From MPNP01 sp965215545 (GTDB lineage: Bacteria; Pseudomonadota; Alphaproteobacteria; Rhodobacterales; Rhodobacteraceae): 64,000 nt of DNA. A program made the position numbers and the translations under genes. The DNA lies in contig OZ244066.1 in assembly GCA_965215545.1 (NCBI GenBank), forward strand, positions 2,852,001 through 2,916,000. The letters are read 5' to 3'. Under the pieces are notes generated by a model. That model saw only the letters and a program-made list of their open reading frames with translations. It made no database searches and was not told the DNA's origin. Of the stretch, positions 63,827 to 64,000 are shown in pieces. Position 1 is the first letter of the stretch; the number at the start of each line of letters is the position of its first letter.

Positions 63827-64000
63827 AGTTCCTGATCGATGAATGCTTGGGGCTCAGCTTGGCCGAAATCGCACAACTTGCCGGCTTCCCGGAGTCGGCC
63901 CATGTCGCTCGTCGTGGTATGGCTGCATGGAAAGATTGGGAATTGATGGAGCGTATTCTCGAGGATGATTGGACCTTCGTAACCAGGAATTCGGATGATT
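63823..64000 (+). CDS. DUF5615 PIN-like toxin, N-terminal part (runs off right edge)
   Basis: Fifty-nine codons are visible, beginning with GTG inside the antitoxin stop (GTGA). KFLIDECLGLSLAEIAQLAG holds the first acidic residues of the PIN-like fold. HVARRGMAAWKDWELMERIL and DDWTFVTRNSDD match the conserved H-x-x-x-G and T-x-N-x-x-D positions of DUF5615 proteins. Members are presumed ribonucleases neutralised by the DUF433 partner. The rest lies beyond the window. Confidence 0.85.
   Translation, partial: MKFLIDECLGLSLAEIAQLAGFPESAHVARRGMAAWKDWELMERILEDDWTFVTRNSDD

Overview
The window looks like a chromosome segment of a free-living alphaproteobacterium, probably near Rhodospirillales. The support is GC-rich coding sequence, a SUF operon led by an Rrf2 regulator and a NifS-type desulfurase, a Zn-independent type of HemB, and many ATGA/GTGA coupled genes. 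The order is inferred from gene content only. Housekeeping blocks are dense and intact. Between them lie islands of decayed insertion sequences, truncated genes and small defence or toxin-antitoxin genes.

Layout. 1-12.9 kb: core genes (penicillin-acylase-type hydrolase, 3-hydroxyisobutyrate-dehydrogenase-like enzyme, SYLF lipoprotein-like protein, hemB, mfd, DUF502 membrane protein, psuK-psuG, rpsB-tsf). 13.0-13.7 kb: a small island with two copies (one broken) of a short coiled-coil/membrane protein and the tail of a tyrosine recombinase. 14.1-24.6 kb: a polyamine-type ABC transporter operon coupled to a TRZ/ATZ-type deaminase, a PLP decarboxylase, a two-gene molybdenum hydroxylase and aroQ. 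24.7-35.4 kb: a large accessory island with a Uma2 nuclease, a truncated NYN protein, a secreted-protein gene broken at poly-C tracts, a frameshifted mrr, a nested IS630/mutator transposase wreck, a decayed ISNCY-like element whose end forms a 44-bp perfect palindrome, a third coiled-coil/membrane gene and a MITE-like hairpin.

35.7-48.4 kb: phoB-phoU-pstB with a candidate Pho box, then phoR overlapping the last gene of a suf operon (rrf2-nifS-sufB-cupin-sufC-sufD-two Yip1-like genes-sufS-phoR), and a divergent alpha/beta hydrolase. 48.5-53.9 kb: a second island of IS remnants. Here a berberine-bridge-type FAD oxidoreductase gene is cut by an IS630 element with an IS5 element inserted at its edge; the original reading frame can be rebuilt exactly across the CTAG target. 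54.2-62.1 kb: a seven-gene operon joining a dipeptide/oligopeptide-type ABC importer, a carboxylated-lysine amidohydrolase and a SelA-like PLP enzyme, probably uptake plus catabolism of one amide- or amino-containing compound. 62.1-64 kb: an N-truncated ATP-binding gene (a 182-bp piece of it also lies at 48.6 kb) and a DUF433/DUF5615 toxin-antitoxin pair that leaves the window.

The most interesting items are the transporter-amidohydrolase-SelA-like cassette, the poly-C interrupted secreted gene, the dispersed coiled-coil/membrane protein family, the IS-end palindrome, and the unusual wiring of suf and pho genes. All family names come from motifs read by eye; no database search was run.
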